A DNA stretch of 23,495 nucleotides from Guillardia theta CCMP2712 (taxonomy: Eukaryota > Cryptophyceae > Pyrenomonadales > Geminigeraceae): assembly GCF_000315625.1 (NCBI RefSeq), contig NW_005434550.1:1-23495 (forward strand), read 5' to 3'. This document shows, in pieces, positions 1 to 8,334 of this stretch. The notes below the pieces were generated by a model, which searched no databases, had not been told where the DNA came from, and saw only the letters and a list, made by a program, of their open reading frames with translations. The position numbers and the translations under genes were made by a program. The first letter of the stretch is position 1; each line of letters opens with the position of its first letter.

Positions 1-10
1 CATTCGCCCG

Positions 11-103
11 CTCTTCCCTCCTAGACCCTGAGCTGCGCCTGTCCTGCCCCTTCCCCCCCCAGTCACCCACCTCTTCCCTCCATGACCCTGAGCTGCGCCT
101 GTC
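11..103. repeat. Two copies of a 60-bp-period C/T-rich direct repeat
   Basis: Positions 11-43 and 71-103 share a nearly identical block containing CTCTTCCCTCC, then GACCCTGAGCTGCGCCTGTC, spaced exactly 60 bp apart. A weaker third echo (TGAGCCGCGCCTGCCCTCC) lies at about 161-180. The block sits just beyond the stop codon of the minus-strand non-LTR remnant, so it may be a repetitive 3' UTR of that element or a subtelomeric satellite. Nothing coding is visible in 1-185. Confidence 0.7.
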
Positions 104-185
104 TCCTTGGTGCTAGGCTTGTTTTCCTCTCCTGCCGGTGCTCCATAGGTGGCTTGCCCATGAGCCGCGCCTGCCCTCCATCGGA

Positions 186-1019
186 CTAGGTCGACTCGCT
201 TCCCCTTCTTGCCGTCCATAGCATGTGTTGCACCACCAGCAGTTGCTTGATTGCTGCTGTCTTGATGCCTTCCCATTCCGTGTCTTCCACCCTTAGCACC
301 CTGAAATTCTCATGCCATTCCCTTTCCATGATCGATCCTTTCACTCCTGCTATGAATGTTGCTTGTTCAACTTCATGGTCAGGTAGCAAAGCTGTGATTT
401 CTGCTCGTAGGGGGGCATATTTCTCTTCCTTTTCCTGAAATTTCTTCTTCAGGCATTCCAGGCTTGTTTGTTCGACTCCGTCATATTCCGATGTCCTTGC
501 AAATTCGATGAGGACAATGCGTTTGATGCTTGCAAAGTAGCAGCAACCGTCAGGTATCCAGTGCCCTTCTCGGCGCATTGAAGTCCCCATCGCTTCCATC
601 ACGATGCGTATTGGGGTGTCCCACCATGAATTGACCTGTACCCTTTGTTTCCTCCAACTCTGCTGCAGTCTTACCTTGATCTTCTTCATGACTTCATTGT
701 GTGCTTTTTGAATCATATCTTGGAACTGCTTGCACGCTAGCTGAACATGACCCCAGGTTTCTTCTCGGTCTGGACAGTGGGGACAACATGGTGAGTTAGT
801 CTTCCCCCATTGAAAGAGCTTCTTCCTCGTCGGTGCTGAGAAGGTGATCGCTTGGATAGCTGTTCGCGTAACTGACCCTTCGCATTGTTTGAACCCTCTC
901 CCTAGTAAATCTCTTCCCACATGCATTTCGAGCATGAATTTCTCTGTCAAGGTGAGGTCTCCCGCTCGAATCCTTGCCACCATTGTCTGTTGTCTGATAA
1001 TGTAGTCCCATTTCTTCAA
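186..1019 (-). pseudogene. C-terminal fragment of an R2/CRE-like non-LTR retrotransposon (CCHC knuckle plus RLE-like endonuclease)
   Basis: Open frame of 277 codons on the minus strand with no ATG start: the first listed codon is TTG, and the frame runs back into a telomeric TAG a few codons upstream, so it is 5'-truncated. At about residues 78-95 is CPHCPDREETWGHVQLAC, a C-x2-C-x8-H-x4-C knuckle. It is followed by a stretch with IPDG (about 154-157), LIEFARTSEYDG (about 169-180) and a lysine-rich EKEEKY, resembling the PD-(D/E)xK restriction-like endonuclease that follows the CCHC knuckle in R2/CRE/NeSL-type elements. The knuckle is seen directly; the endonuclease assignment is inference from motif order. 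The reverse transcriptase itself is absent. Alternative: the zf-RVT tail of another LINE clade. The upstream side abuts TTTAGGG repeats. Confidence 0.6.
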
Positions 1020-1033
1020 GCGATCGAATCCTG

Positions 1034-1050
1034 AACCCTAAACCCTAAAC
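1034..1050. repeat. Short interstitial telomeric repeat (CCCTAAA, 2 units)
   Basis: AACCCTAAACCCTAAAC, i.e. two TTTAGGG units read on the minus strand, with a degenerate neighbour (CTGAA). It lies between the truncated non-LTR fragment and the chromovirus target site, in the same orientation as the ITRs at 7485 and 8335. Confidence 0.85.
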
Positions 1051-1060
1051 TCTGACAAGG

Positions 1061-1065
1061 CCCGG
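1061..1065. repeat. Target site duplication CCCGG, left copy
   Basis: CCCGG directly precedes the TGTCA terminus of the element at 1066. The identical CCCGG follows the TGACA terminus at 7478-7482. A 5-bp duplication is typical of Ty3/gypsy integrases. Confidence 0.9.
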
Positions 1066-1135
1066 TGTCACACCTCGAAGATTCTCGAGTGGACCTTCAA
1101 GCGCAGTTCAATAAGAACTCACGTTGGATTTCTCT
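1066..1135 (-). repeat. Terminal 70 bp of the 3' LTR, left in original orientation
   Basis: Identical to 6855-6924, the 3' end of the intact minus-strand LTR, and then breaks off abruptly into RT coding sequence. Together with 3849-4401 (553 bp) it adds up to exactly 623 bp, the full LTR length. Confidence 0.93.
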
Positions 1136-3738
1136 CAGTGCTCTCGCAGCGTACTGTGTCCAGTACGGATACCCTCTACTTCAGCAAGCTGGATATGGCC
1201 TCAGGATTCTGGCAGCTAGCTCTCACTCCTGACAGCTCTCAATATACTGGGTTTGTTACTGAACAAGGATCCTACCAATTCCGCGCTCTGCCCTTTGGTC
1301 TGAAAACGGCCACAGCTGCCTTCCAGAAGTTCTCACAGGGCATCCTCGCAGGTGCGTCTCCTACTGGAGCGCCTCCGCCACCACCAGGTCTTCGTTAAAC
1401 GGAGCAAGTGTGTGTTTCTTCAGACGCAGATCAGTTTTCTCGGATATACTTTGAATGCGCATGGGATTGCACCCGAAGCTAGCAAAGTTGCTGCCATCGA
1501 AGATTTTCCGCCTCCTGCATCTGTGAAACAACTTCGCCAATTTTTAGGCCTCGCCAATTTTTATCGGCGTTTCATCAAGAATTTTGCCAAATATGCTGCA
1601 CCTCTCTCAGATCTGCTGAAAACCAGTCAACGTCGCTTCGTGTGGACTCGGTCTGCTGAGACTGCTTTTGCCGCGCTCAAGACAGCTCTTACGCAGGCTC
1701 CAGTCTTGGCTCACTTCCGTTCTGATCGGCTGACCATCCTGTACACAGACGCTAGCGACCTGGCCATTGGAGCCGCGCTTCATCAGATCGATGAAAACAA
1801 CGAGGAACATCCCGTTGCATTCTATGGCAAGAAACTCTCCTCCGCCGACCACCTATGAGCGTGAGCTTCTTGCTCTCAAGGAAAGTCTCCGTCATTTTTC
1901 CTACTACTTGATTGGTCGTCGCTTTCGTGTATGTACCGATCACCACAGCTTGATCAGATTGAACACCCAGTCTGAACTCTCTCCCCGCCTGGCTCGTTGG
2001 TTGTCTACCTTCCTTCAGTACGACATGGAGATCCACCACATCCCTGGCGAAACTAACGTCGTTGCTGATGCCCTCAGTCGGATCTCAGGCGACTCGCCTG
2101 CTCCATCGTTCGCTCCCCAATCACCCGCTGATCTGACTCAGGCTCATGATCGCGCTATGCGCGCTGAAGACATTGCTCGGGATCTTCTTGTTGGTCTTCA
2201 TACCGTTCAGATGCTTACGGATTCCTTGTTCGTCTCCCAACTGATGCAGAACTACTCCACCTGTCCTGATTTTCAGGTTTTATACCAATTGGGCAAAGAC
2301 GGTGAATTGCTCGGCCAACCGGGTTGTCGTCATTTTGAATTTTCGGATGACTTGCTCTACTATGTTGACTCTACCGGCAGGACGAGGATCTGTGTTCCTA
2401 CCGCTATCCGCGCTGCTGTACTACGCCTAGCGCATGATGATGCCGGACATGTGGGTTCTGACAAAAACTACCTCTCACTTGTTGCCAAAGTCTACTGGAA
2501 TAACATGAAGCGTGACGTCGAAAATTACGTGCATTCCTGCCTCATTTGCCAGGCTGCGAAGAACTACAAACAGAAACCCATCGGGTTGCCCAAGAGTCAT
2601 GACGTTCCTGCTGACAAATTTGACGTCATCTCCGTCGATCTCCTCAGCGGACTTCCGACTACCTCCCAAGGTCATGATTCTCTCTTCGTCATGTTGGACT
2701 CGTTCTCGCAACATGTCACGCTGGCTCCAACTCACAAGTCTGCTACGACCCAGGAACTTGTGGATTTATTTCTCCAATACTTCTATCGCACTCGTGGTCT
2801 TCCTGCTGCAATCCTTTCGGATAATGGGCCAAATGTCTCCTCGCATTTTTGGGATACAGTATTTCAGACGCTAGGCGTTCAGGTACGCCACTCTTCCAAG
2901 TACTATCCCCAGGCCAATGGTCGCGTTGAACGGATCAATGCAACCATTCTGGACATGCTCCGCACTAAACTCGCTCAGGGTTCATCTGAATGGACAGTCC
3001 ATCTTCCATTCATTGAGTTTGCCCTCAATCATGCCCCCCGTCGTGAAACAGGGTTATCTGCTTTTCAAGTGGAATACGGCAAGAATCCGCGTTCAGTTAT
3101 GGACTTGACCCTTGATCAGGTTCTTCCTCAAGCCCGCACGACTGTCGACAACATACGTGCAGGTGAAAACCTTGTGCGAGATACCTTGGCCTCGATCGCC
3201 AATCGAGCAGAGACGCGTCTACTTCCTTCTCGCCGCCCGCTTCGATGGCAAGTTGGTGATTTGGTCTGGATCGACGCGCGTTTATTCAATCAGCAGTTTG
3301 AAATTCGCAAATTTCGAGATCGATACATTGGTCCTTTCCCTATCACCGAGGTTTGCAACAACAACAATTATCCGGCGGGTTGATGTTCGCCAGCGCTTCC
3401 CTCGCATGGATCAAGATGTTTTTAATGCCAAGTTCCTACGCCCCCATGTGCGCAGGAAAGATCATTTGCAACAGCCTGTGGTTTCCCAACCTGTGCCTGG
3501 ATTCTACGAAGTGGCTCGCATCCTCAATCATCGTCAACGTAATGGTGCGAAGCAATATCTGGTTCGATGGAAGGGATTTTCCTCCGCCGACGACACTTGG
3601 GAACCGGTTGTCCATCTCTCGCGTACACCGGCGCTCCGTCAGTTGCTTCAGAAATATGAACAGCATCGCACGCGTCAAGATGCTTCTGCAGCTTCTCATG
3701 GACAGCGGCAGCGGCGGCGTCGTGCGCCTCTCAATTAG
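1136..3738 (+). pseudogene. Inverted pol C-terminal half: RT (partial), RNase H, integrase, chromodomain
   Basis: Order on the plus strand. RT palm starts at YFSKLDMASGFWQ (about 1171) and includes ALPFGLKTATAAFQKF. RNase H has YTDASDLAIGAAL (about 1741), YERELLALKES, VCTDHHSL and VADALSR. Integrase has the HHCC zinc finger (HDDAGH...CLIC, about 2432-2550) and the DDE core (VISVDLL, SDNGPN, NGRVERIN). A C-terminal chromodomain (EVARILNHR, YLVRWKGF, DTWEP; about 3505-3665) defines a chromovirus. It is not functional: the RT YxDD catalytic block between FQKF and RLLLERLRHH is deleted near 1353, and reading frame changes occur near 1845 (RNase H) and near 3350 in a CAA-rich stretch before the chromodomain. 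It has no start of its own because it was separated from gag-pro-RT by inversion. The element is a chromovirus beyond reasonable doubt; exact indel positions are approximate. Confidence 0.9.
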
Positions 3739-3827
3739 GAATTTTACGTGCTGCGCCTGGAGCGTGTCAGAGGAAAAACAGATTTGACAAGCTGAGAAAG
3801 CGAAGTTTTCTGAGTCCGGAGCACTCC

Positions 3828-3848
3828 AAGAAAGCGCAGAGAAGAGCG
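3828..3848 (+). other. Polypurine tract of the chromovirus
   Basis: A purine-rich run (AAGAAAGCGCAGAGAAGAGCG) immediately before the LTR start TGTCAG at 3849. This is where plus-strand priming occurs in LTR elements. The gap between the chromodomain stop (3738) and here holds no other feature. Confidence 0.65.
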
Positions 3849-4401
3849 TGTCAGAGCTCATAGGAACCGAGCCCGAGTCAGACAAAGGCCTATCAGGATG
3901 AAAGGACAGTTGGCTGTCTCGTACTCGTGTTTGAAGCTGACTTCTCCTGGATGACCCAGGATACTCTACTCCAGTGTGAAGCTGCTGAAAGGACCCCTGT
4001 GGAGGCCTTTGTTGCAGCAACCGTGTACCACAAGGTAAACAGAAGGGGTGCGTCTTGTGCAGTACGACCCGTTGGAAGCAGCTTGCTGCCATGCAAGGAC
4101 GGGGTTCTCTTCCCTGCGAGAGAGCATGGTATCCTCTCGAAGGTCAGAAGGGATGCTTGTCAACTTCCAAGAACAGGATACCCCTCCTTTCTGTAGCCAA
4201 GAGACGGCACCCCTGGCTCATTCCTCGAAGCTATAAAAGGATGAAACTCGTCAGAGCTAGGTGGTCCTCTTCCCCTTTCGTGTGTGTGCCACGATTGTTG
4301 AGACGTCTTTGTGTGTATCGTCTTGTCTTGTTTTGTGTGTGTGTGTGAAAGAAATAAAAGAGAGTTAGATCTCCTTCTGTTTCACCGCTTTCCCTCTTAG
4401 T
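3849..4401 (+). repeat. First 553 bp of the 3' LTR, inverted with the pol segment
   Basis: Begins TGTCAGAGCTCATAGG and matches the reverse complement of 6925-7477. I found no substitution in the comparison, only two 12-bp differences: an extra CTATCAGGATGA at about 3890 here, and the absence here of CGTGGGGGACTT (present at about 7302-7313). It stops at 4401 inside the LTR, at the inversion breakpoint. It carries a TATA box, a (TG)7 microsatellite and an AATAAA signal. Confidence 0.93.
4232..4239 (+). promoter_or_regulatory. LTR TATA box
   Basis: TATAAAAG in the plus-strand LTR copy, with AATAAA about 115 bp downstream at 4353-4358, consistent with a U3-R-U5 layout. In this copy it would drive transcription out of the inverted segment into the antisense of the RT/gag part. 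Confidence 0.6.
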
Positions 4402-6749
4402 ACTGTGACGCGCCCGATCCGTTCCATGAGCTCGGTAGGGACGGGAGGCGGAAAACTGTCGTCGAGGAGGTGATTGTTGACTCCTCGATAATCAATACAA
4501 AAACGAAATTGAGGGACTCCTTCAGAGGAAAGACCTTTGCGAACAAAGATGACGGGACTCTGCCACATGACATCATTGTTCCGCTCGATGATGCCGCGTG
4601 CCAACAAGAAGTCGATCGTTTTAGCGAGCTCCTCCTGGAGCGTCGCCGGAAGTCGGTAGGGACGACGACGAATTGGACGAACGTCATCAGGAACCCGAAG
4701 GACAACGTCATACTGCCCCCGCGAGACAGGTGGCTGGATTGGTAGTTCGTCCACCAGAACATCGGAAAAATCCTCGAGTAGCTCCTGCAAGGCCGGAGCT
4801 GCGAGCGGCGAGGCCGACGAGGCGACCTGAGAGACCAACGAACTGGTAGAAACAGGCGAGGACACGGTCGCCATGACCCAGGGCATCATATCCTCAGGTG
4901 GAGGAGGCGGAAGCGTGTTCCAGTCCGCATGCCAGGGAAAAATCAAACACTGGGCTTGCCGCATAGCCGCGGAGCCAGGACCAGGGATGTGAAATGCGAG
5001 CGGAAGGCGTTGACGCCCCGCAGTACCATCCTGCGCTGGAATAGTAACGAGCTTGGAATGAAAGTCGATATTCATTTTCATCTTGGCAATGAACGGTTGG
5101 GACAAGATCGCCGGCAGTGATGCTGGAGAGTCCAAAATGAAGAACGTTTCTTGCGTTTCAACATTGGTGCCTGCAATGCGAAACGGCAGGAGGCAGGTTT
5201 CACGAAGCACGACCTGGGCGTCGCCATGAGCGAACTGAGCGGTAAGCGTGGCGGGAATTCGCTGTGTGGTCAATTGGAGCTGTCGCGCAACCTGACGCGA
5301 GATCACACTGATCTCAGCACCCGAGTCAAGCAAAGCCAGGATCTCGGAAGTAGCAGCTGGCACCGGAGAGGTGAGTGGTACAATGGGCAGATAGAGAAGC
5401 GATCCTGAAGACGCCCCGTGCTCCTGAGAGCCAAGGGAGTGGAGTGCAATCGGATGCAAGTGTACCTCGAGAGCGTCACCGTCCAGAGGCACTTCATCTT
5501 CCAGTTCTTCAGCAAAATGCACCTGAGGACGGCGCTTAGGCGTCTTCGAGCGAGCAGCAATCTTGTTAGCTGCAACGGACGGAGCAGCCTTGCGGTCGTC
5601 GGAAGTCTGAACAGCGCCAAGCAGAGGCGGAGAGGAGGAGTCGGACGACTGCTCACGTTCAGGACTCTGACTGCGGCGGGTACGACGACACTCGGAAGAT
5701 CGATGTCCGAGTTTGCCACAGTTGTAACAACGGATGGCATTGGTCGATGTGTTTGGGGACGAGGAGTCTCCCGCACTCCTGGCGTCCTGCCGAGCAGCAC
5801 GGCGCTCTTTGAAGGCCGAAGCCTTGCCAGAAGGACGACTCTTGCGATCATTAGAATTAGAGGAGCGATTGCCCACCTGCATGGAGTAGAGCTGCCGGTG
5901 GGGATCTGCTCCCGTCGAATGTTCTTTGGTTCTGGTCTGATTGTCGATCTTGAGCGCGTACTCCCTGAGCTGACGGAAGTCGACATCATCCGAACGCTGT
6001 AGAGTCACCCACTGATTCAAGAGTAGAGCAGTCATATGCGATCGGACACCATTAATGAACCGTTTGCAGACCAGTGAGGACGTCGCAAATAATTTAGCTG
6101 AAGTTGCTCGATTAAGGTCAGGGTTCGGGCAGCATACGAAGCAAGAGATTCCTGACGGTCTTGATTCAAATTGTCGAGTTGGTGAATGAGATTCGACAGC
6201 AGGTGAGGAGGCAGGAATTTTTCACGAATTTCCTCTGAAAATGTATCCCATTCCATGCGGCGAAAGGTCTCTGGCGGGTACTTGGCCACGAAGTGTTGGC
6301 GGACTGGAGCATCCAGTAAATCGAGGGTATGGACAACCCAGTTGGCTCGGGGGATACCATACACAGCAAAGGAGTACTGAATGGTTTGAACCCATGTCAA
6401 GACATTGTTGGCGCTAGTTTGGCGGGCAGTATCCAACTTGGGGAGATTTCGCAACTTAGCAAGCAGCCAGAGAGACCAGCTGAGGACCGTCACGCGAGGA
6501 GATGGGGGGCGGTCCAGGCTTGAGAGCGGCGGGCGGGACCGCCTCAGAAGAAGCAGGAGCTTCGAGAGCGTTCAACCGCTGCTGAACCTCCAGCAGCGCG
6601 GCAGACATGTTTTGGAGCGACCGATCCTCGGTCGATTCGGGACGAAGATCGTCGTCAATGCCGGAAGCAGATTGCCAGTCATGTTCCAAAGTATCCGTAG
6701 CATTCTCGTCCAGCATGCGAGCTGCGAGTCGAGTATTGTATCCGGACAT
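4402..6749 (-). pseudogene. gag-protease-RT N-terminal half of the chromovirus polyprotein (frameshifted, truncated)
   Basis: It starts at ATG 6749-6747, about 84 nt past the PBS. The gag N-terminus (MSGYNTRLAARM...) is followed by a capsid-like region (ANNVLTWVQTIQYSFAVYG). Two frame changes, near 6475 and near 6095, break gag. From about 6060 the frame stays open to the breakpoint: zinc knuckle CYNCGKLGHRSSEC, aspartic protease LLDSGAEISVIS, then RT fingers/palm N-terminus (RPIRRRPYRLP, FRFCIDYRGVNN). RT coding ends at 4402, where the frame runs into inverted LTR and gains about eight foreign codons before a stop. Gag, protease and RT are in one frame, as in many chromoviruses. The missing RT half lies at 1136 onward on the other strand. 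Confidence 0.9.
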
Positions 6750-6832
6750 CTACGCGACGTAAGCGTAGGAAGAAGCAGAAGAACAGTGGAGAAAGGGAGG
6801 GGGAGAGAGAAGACTCGATCTCTATCACCGAT

Positions 6833-6848
6833 CACAACCTTGCTACCA
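6833..6848 (-). other. Primer binding site (initiator-tRNA-Met-like)
   Basis: On the minus strand TGGTAGCAAGGTTGTG begins 6 nt after the LTR 3' end (TGACA at 6855). It would pair with a tRNA ending CCTTGCT-A-CCA, which implies an A1:U72 acceptor pair, a hallmark of eukaryotic initiator tRNA-Met. The tRNA itself is not in this window. Confidence 0.7.
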
Positions 6849-6854
6849 ATTTTA

Positions 6855-7477
6855 TGTCACACCTCGAAGATTCTCGAGTGGACCTTCAAGCGCAGTTCAA
6901 TAAGAACTCACGTTGGATTTCTCTACTAAGAGGGAAAGCGGTGAAACAGAAGGAGATCTAACTCTCTTTTATTTCTTTCACACACACACACAAAACAAGA
7001 CAAGACGATACACACAAAGACGTCTCAACAATCGTGGCACACACACGAAAGGGGAAGAGGACCACCTAGCTCTGACGAGTTTCATCCTTTTATAGCTTCG
7101 AGGAATGAGCCAGGGGTGCCGTCTCTTGGCTACAGAAAGGAGGGGTATCCTGTTCTTGGAAGTTGACAAGCATCCCTTCTGACCTTCGAGAGGATACCAT
7201 GCTCTCTCGCAGGGAAGAGAACCCCGTCCTTGCATGGCAGCAAGCTGCTTCCAACGGGTCGTACTGCACAAGACGCACCCCTTCTGTTTACCTTGTAAGT
7301 CCCCCACGGGTACACGGTTGCTGCAACAAAGGCCTCCACAGGGGTCCTTTCAGCAGCTTCACACTGGAGTAGAGTATCCTGGGTCATCCAGGAGAAGTCA
7401 GCTTCAAACACGAGTACGAGACAGCCAACTGTCCTTGCCTTTGTCTGACTCGGGCTCGGTTCCTATGAGCTCTGACA
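6855..7477 (-). repeat. Intact 5' LTR of the chromovirus (623 bp)
   Basis: Minus-strand LTR running from TGTCAGAG (7477) to GTGTGACA (6855), bounded outside by CCCGG and inside by the PBS. It contains a TATA box at 7087-7094 (TATAAAAG on the minus strand), AATAAA at 6968-6973, and a (TG)7 run. It shares 553 bp of inverted homology with 3849-4401, giving a large inverted repeat across 2.5 kb. Confidence 0.95.
7087..7094 (-). promoter_or_regulatory. LTR TATA box driving gag
   Basis: TATAAAAG on the minus strand in the intact LTR, correctly oriented to transcribe gag. It is the same site as 4232-4239 in the other copy. Confidence 0.6.
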
Positions 7478-7482
7478 CCCGG
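7478..7482. repeat. Target site duplication CCCGG, right copy
   Basis: It matches 1061-1065 exactly and lies directly outside the LTR terminus at 7477. The empty site would read AAGGCCCGGCTCCTAAACCC, which resembles the junction of the 20-bp minisatellite with its ITR at 8321-8345. Confidence 0.9.
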
Positions 7483-7484
7483 CT

Positions 7485-7541
7485 CCTAAACCCTAAACCC
7501 TAAACCCTAAACCCTAAACCCTAAACCCTAAACCCTAAACC
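7485..7541. repeat. Interstitial telomeric repeat, seven perfect CCCTAAA units plus partial ends
   Basis: CCTAAA at 7485-7490, seven perfect CCCTAAA units at 7491-7539, then CC. This is TTTAGGG on the minus strand. It is internal, with genes on one side and a transposon on the other, so it is not a chromosome end. It directly truncates the minus-strand ORF at 7542: the first telomeric TAG supplies that ORF's stop. Confidence 0.95.
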
Positions 7542-8151
7542 TCTGTGGCTCGGAACGGTCTGCCGTCTATGCAGTATTCTCTCCTGCCTTCCCATAGCTC
7601 CATGGCTGCTTCATTCCGAAGGAAGGAGACGGTGACTGAGATGTCGTCTGCTCGTGCTATCTCAGGTCTGTAAGGTGCTTTCCACATGATGGCCTTGTCG
7701 ACTCCATCGACTGAGTCTACGATGAGACCCAGCTCCATAAGCTTCGATTTCAACTTTTCTTCTTGTCGAACAAACATCGAGGAAATCCCTAGGAGAGTCA
7801 TGGAGATGAAGGAGGTCCCCTCGGTGCCTTAAACCATGCTCTCGACTCTGAGCTCCATTCGCTCAGAGAGTCTTCAAACAGGTCGCGTCTTGCCTGCCGA
7901 CATGTCGAGCGGATGGCTTCAGCGATAGCGTCGGGAGTGCATCCCCCCTCAGCTCTGCAAGCATAAGCTGTCCGACTATTCGGATAACGCTTGGTGAAGC
8001 TCTTCACCTTCTCGACGAGGTCGGCGGCCTCCTCGACGTGGCCTCCAGAGCGCTCTGCCTGCGTGTATTGGCATGATCTCCGATACAGCAGGTTGCGAAC
8101 GCTCTCATCATACTGTAGTACCATGCTTAGAAAGCTGTTTGAACGATACAA
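7542..8151 (-). pseudogene. Broken ORF pair of unknown family, cut by telomeric repeat
   Basis: Two minus-strand frames. The upstream one runs from 8151 (TTG) or its first ATG at 8124 to a TGA at 7798, with about 117 codons; it is rich in charged residues and ends KAPRGPPSSP. The downstream one begins at ATG 7801, overlapping that stop as ATGA, and continues about 88 codons (DDISVTVSFLRNEAAMELW, then IDGRPFRATEV) until the telomeric repeat stops it. I do not recognise the family. The neighbourhood and shared orientation with the R2/CRE-like fragment at 186-1019 suggest the 5' part of a non-LTR element, but this is inference. The frame change could be a 1-nt indel rather than a genuine stop-start overlap. 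Confidence 0.45.
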
Positions 8152-8210
8152 ACCTCTTGCTCGCAGCTTCCACCGGTCCCCTTGCGCTCTCCCTACGCGC
8201 CGCAGGCAGC

Positions 8211-8330
8211 ATGCTCTTACTAAGGGCCGGCTGCTCTTACTAAGGGCCGGCTGCTCTTACTAAGGGCCGGCTGCTCTTACTAAGGGCCGGCTGCTCTTAC
8301 TAAGGGCCGGCTGCTCTTACTAAGGGCCGG
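8211..8330. repeat. 20-bp minisatellite, six perfect copies
   Basis: Unit TGCTCTTACTAAGGGCCGGC (phase arbitrary) repeats six times without a mismatch, apart from the first base or two of copy 1 (AT instead of CT). It is followed immediately by CTCATAAACCCTAAACCCC. There are no spacers, so it is not CRISPR-like. Perfect identity implies recent expansion. Confidence 0.95.
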
Positions 8331-8334
8331 CTCA

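Larger units (their letters stand above)
1066..7477 (-). mobile_element. Ty3/gypsy chromovirus, complete insertion with an internal inversion
   Basis: A 6,412-bp LTR retrotransposon with termini TGTCA...TGACA and a 5-bp CCCGG target duplication. Read on the minus strand it starts with an intact 623-bp LTR (6855-7477), then PBS, gag, zinc knuckle, aspartic protease and the N-terminal half of RT. At 4402 the sequence jumps into LTR sequence of opposite orientation. The remaining pol half (RT C-terminal half, RNase H, integrase, chromodomain), PPT and most of the 3' LTR lie on the plus strand at 1136-4401, and the last 70 bp of the 3' LTR are in the original orientation at 1066-1135. Flipping 1136-4401 back would give a colinear gag-pol element with two full LTRs, so this is one insertion and not two. 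Coding capacity is destroyed by frameshifts and an RT deletion. Confidence 0.93.

Noticed and set aside
3436-4096. Minus-strand ORFs of up to 218 codons across the chromodomain and LTR
   Set aside because: They are antisense to the chromodomain and LTR, have no recognisable domain, and the LTR part recurs in the other LTR copy as expected for chance open frames.
1066-7477. Two independent chromoviruses inserted in opposite orientation
   Set aside because: Only one target duplication exists, at the outermost ends. The LTR fragments and the RT halves are complementary rather than overlapping, which two separate elements would not produce.
3849-7477. DNA transposon or foldback element with 553-bp terminal inverted repeats
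   Set aside because: The inverted repeats are LTR copies with TATA, AATAAA, PBS and PPT in the right places. The inversion explains their orientation, and there is no transposase.
7485-7541. True chromosome end
   Set aside because: Sequence continues on both sides, with a gene block to the right and elements to the left, and the repeat is only about eight units long.
7542-8151. Calling the broken ORF pair a definite LINE ORF1
   Set aside because: No diagnostic domain is visible; only context suggests it, so the product is left unnamed.
8211-8330. CRISPR-like array
   Set aside because: The 20-bp units are contiguous with no spacers, and the context is eukaryotic; it is a minisatellite.
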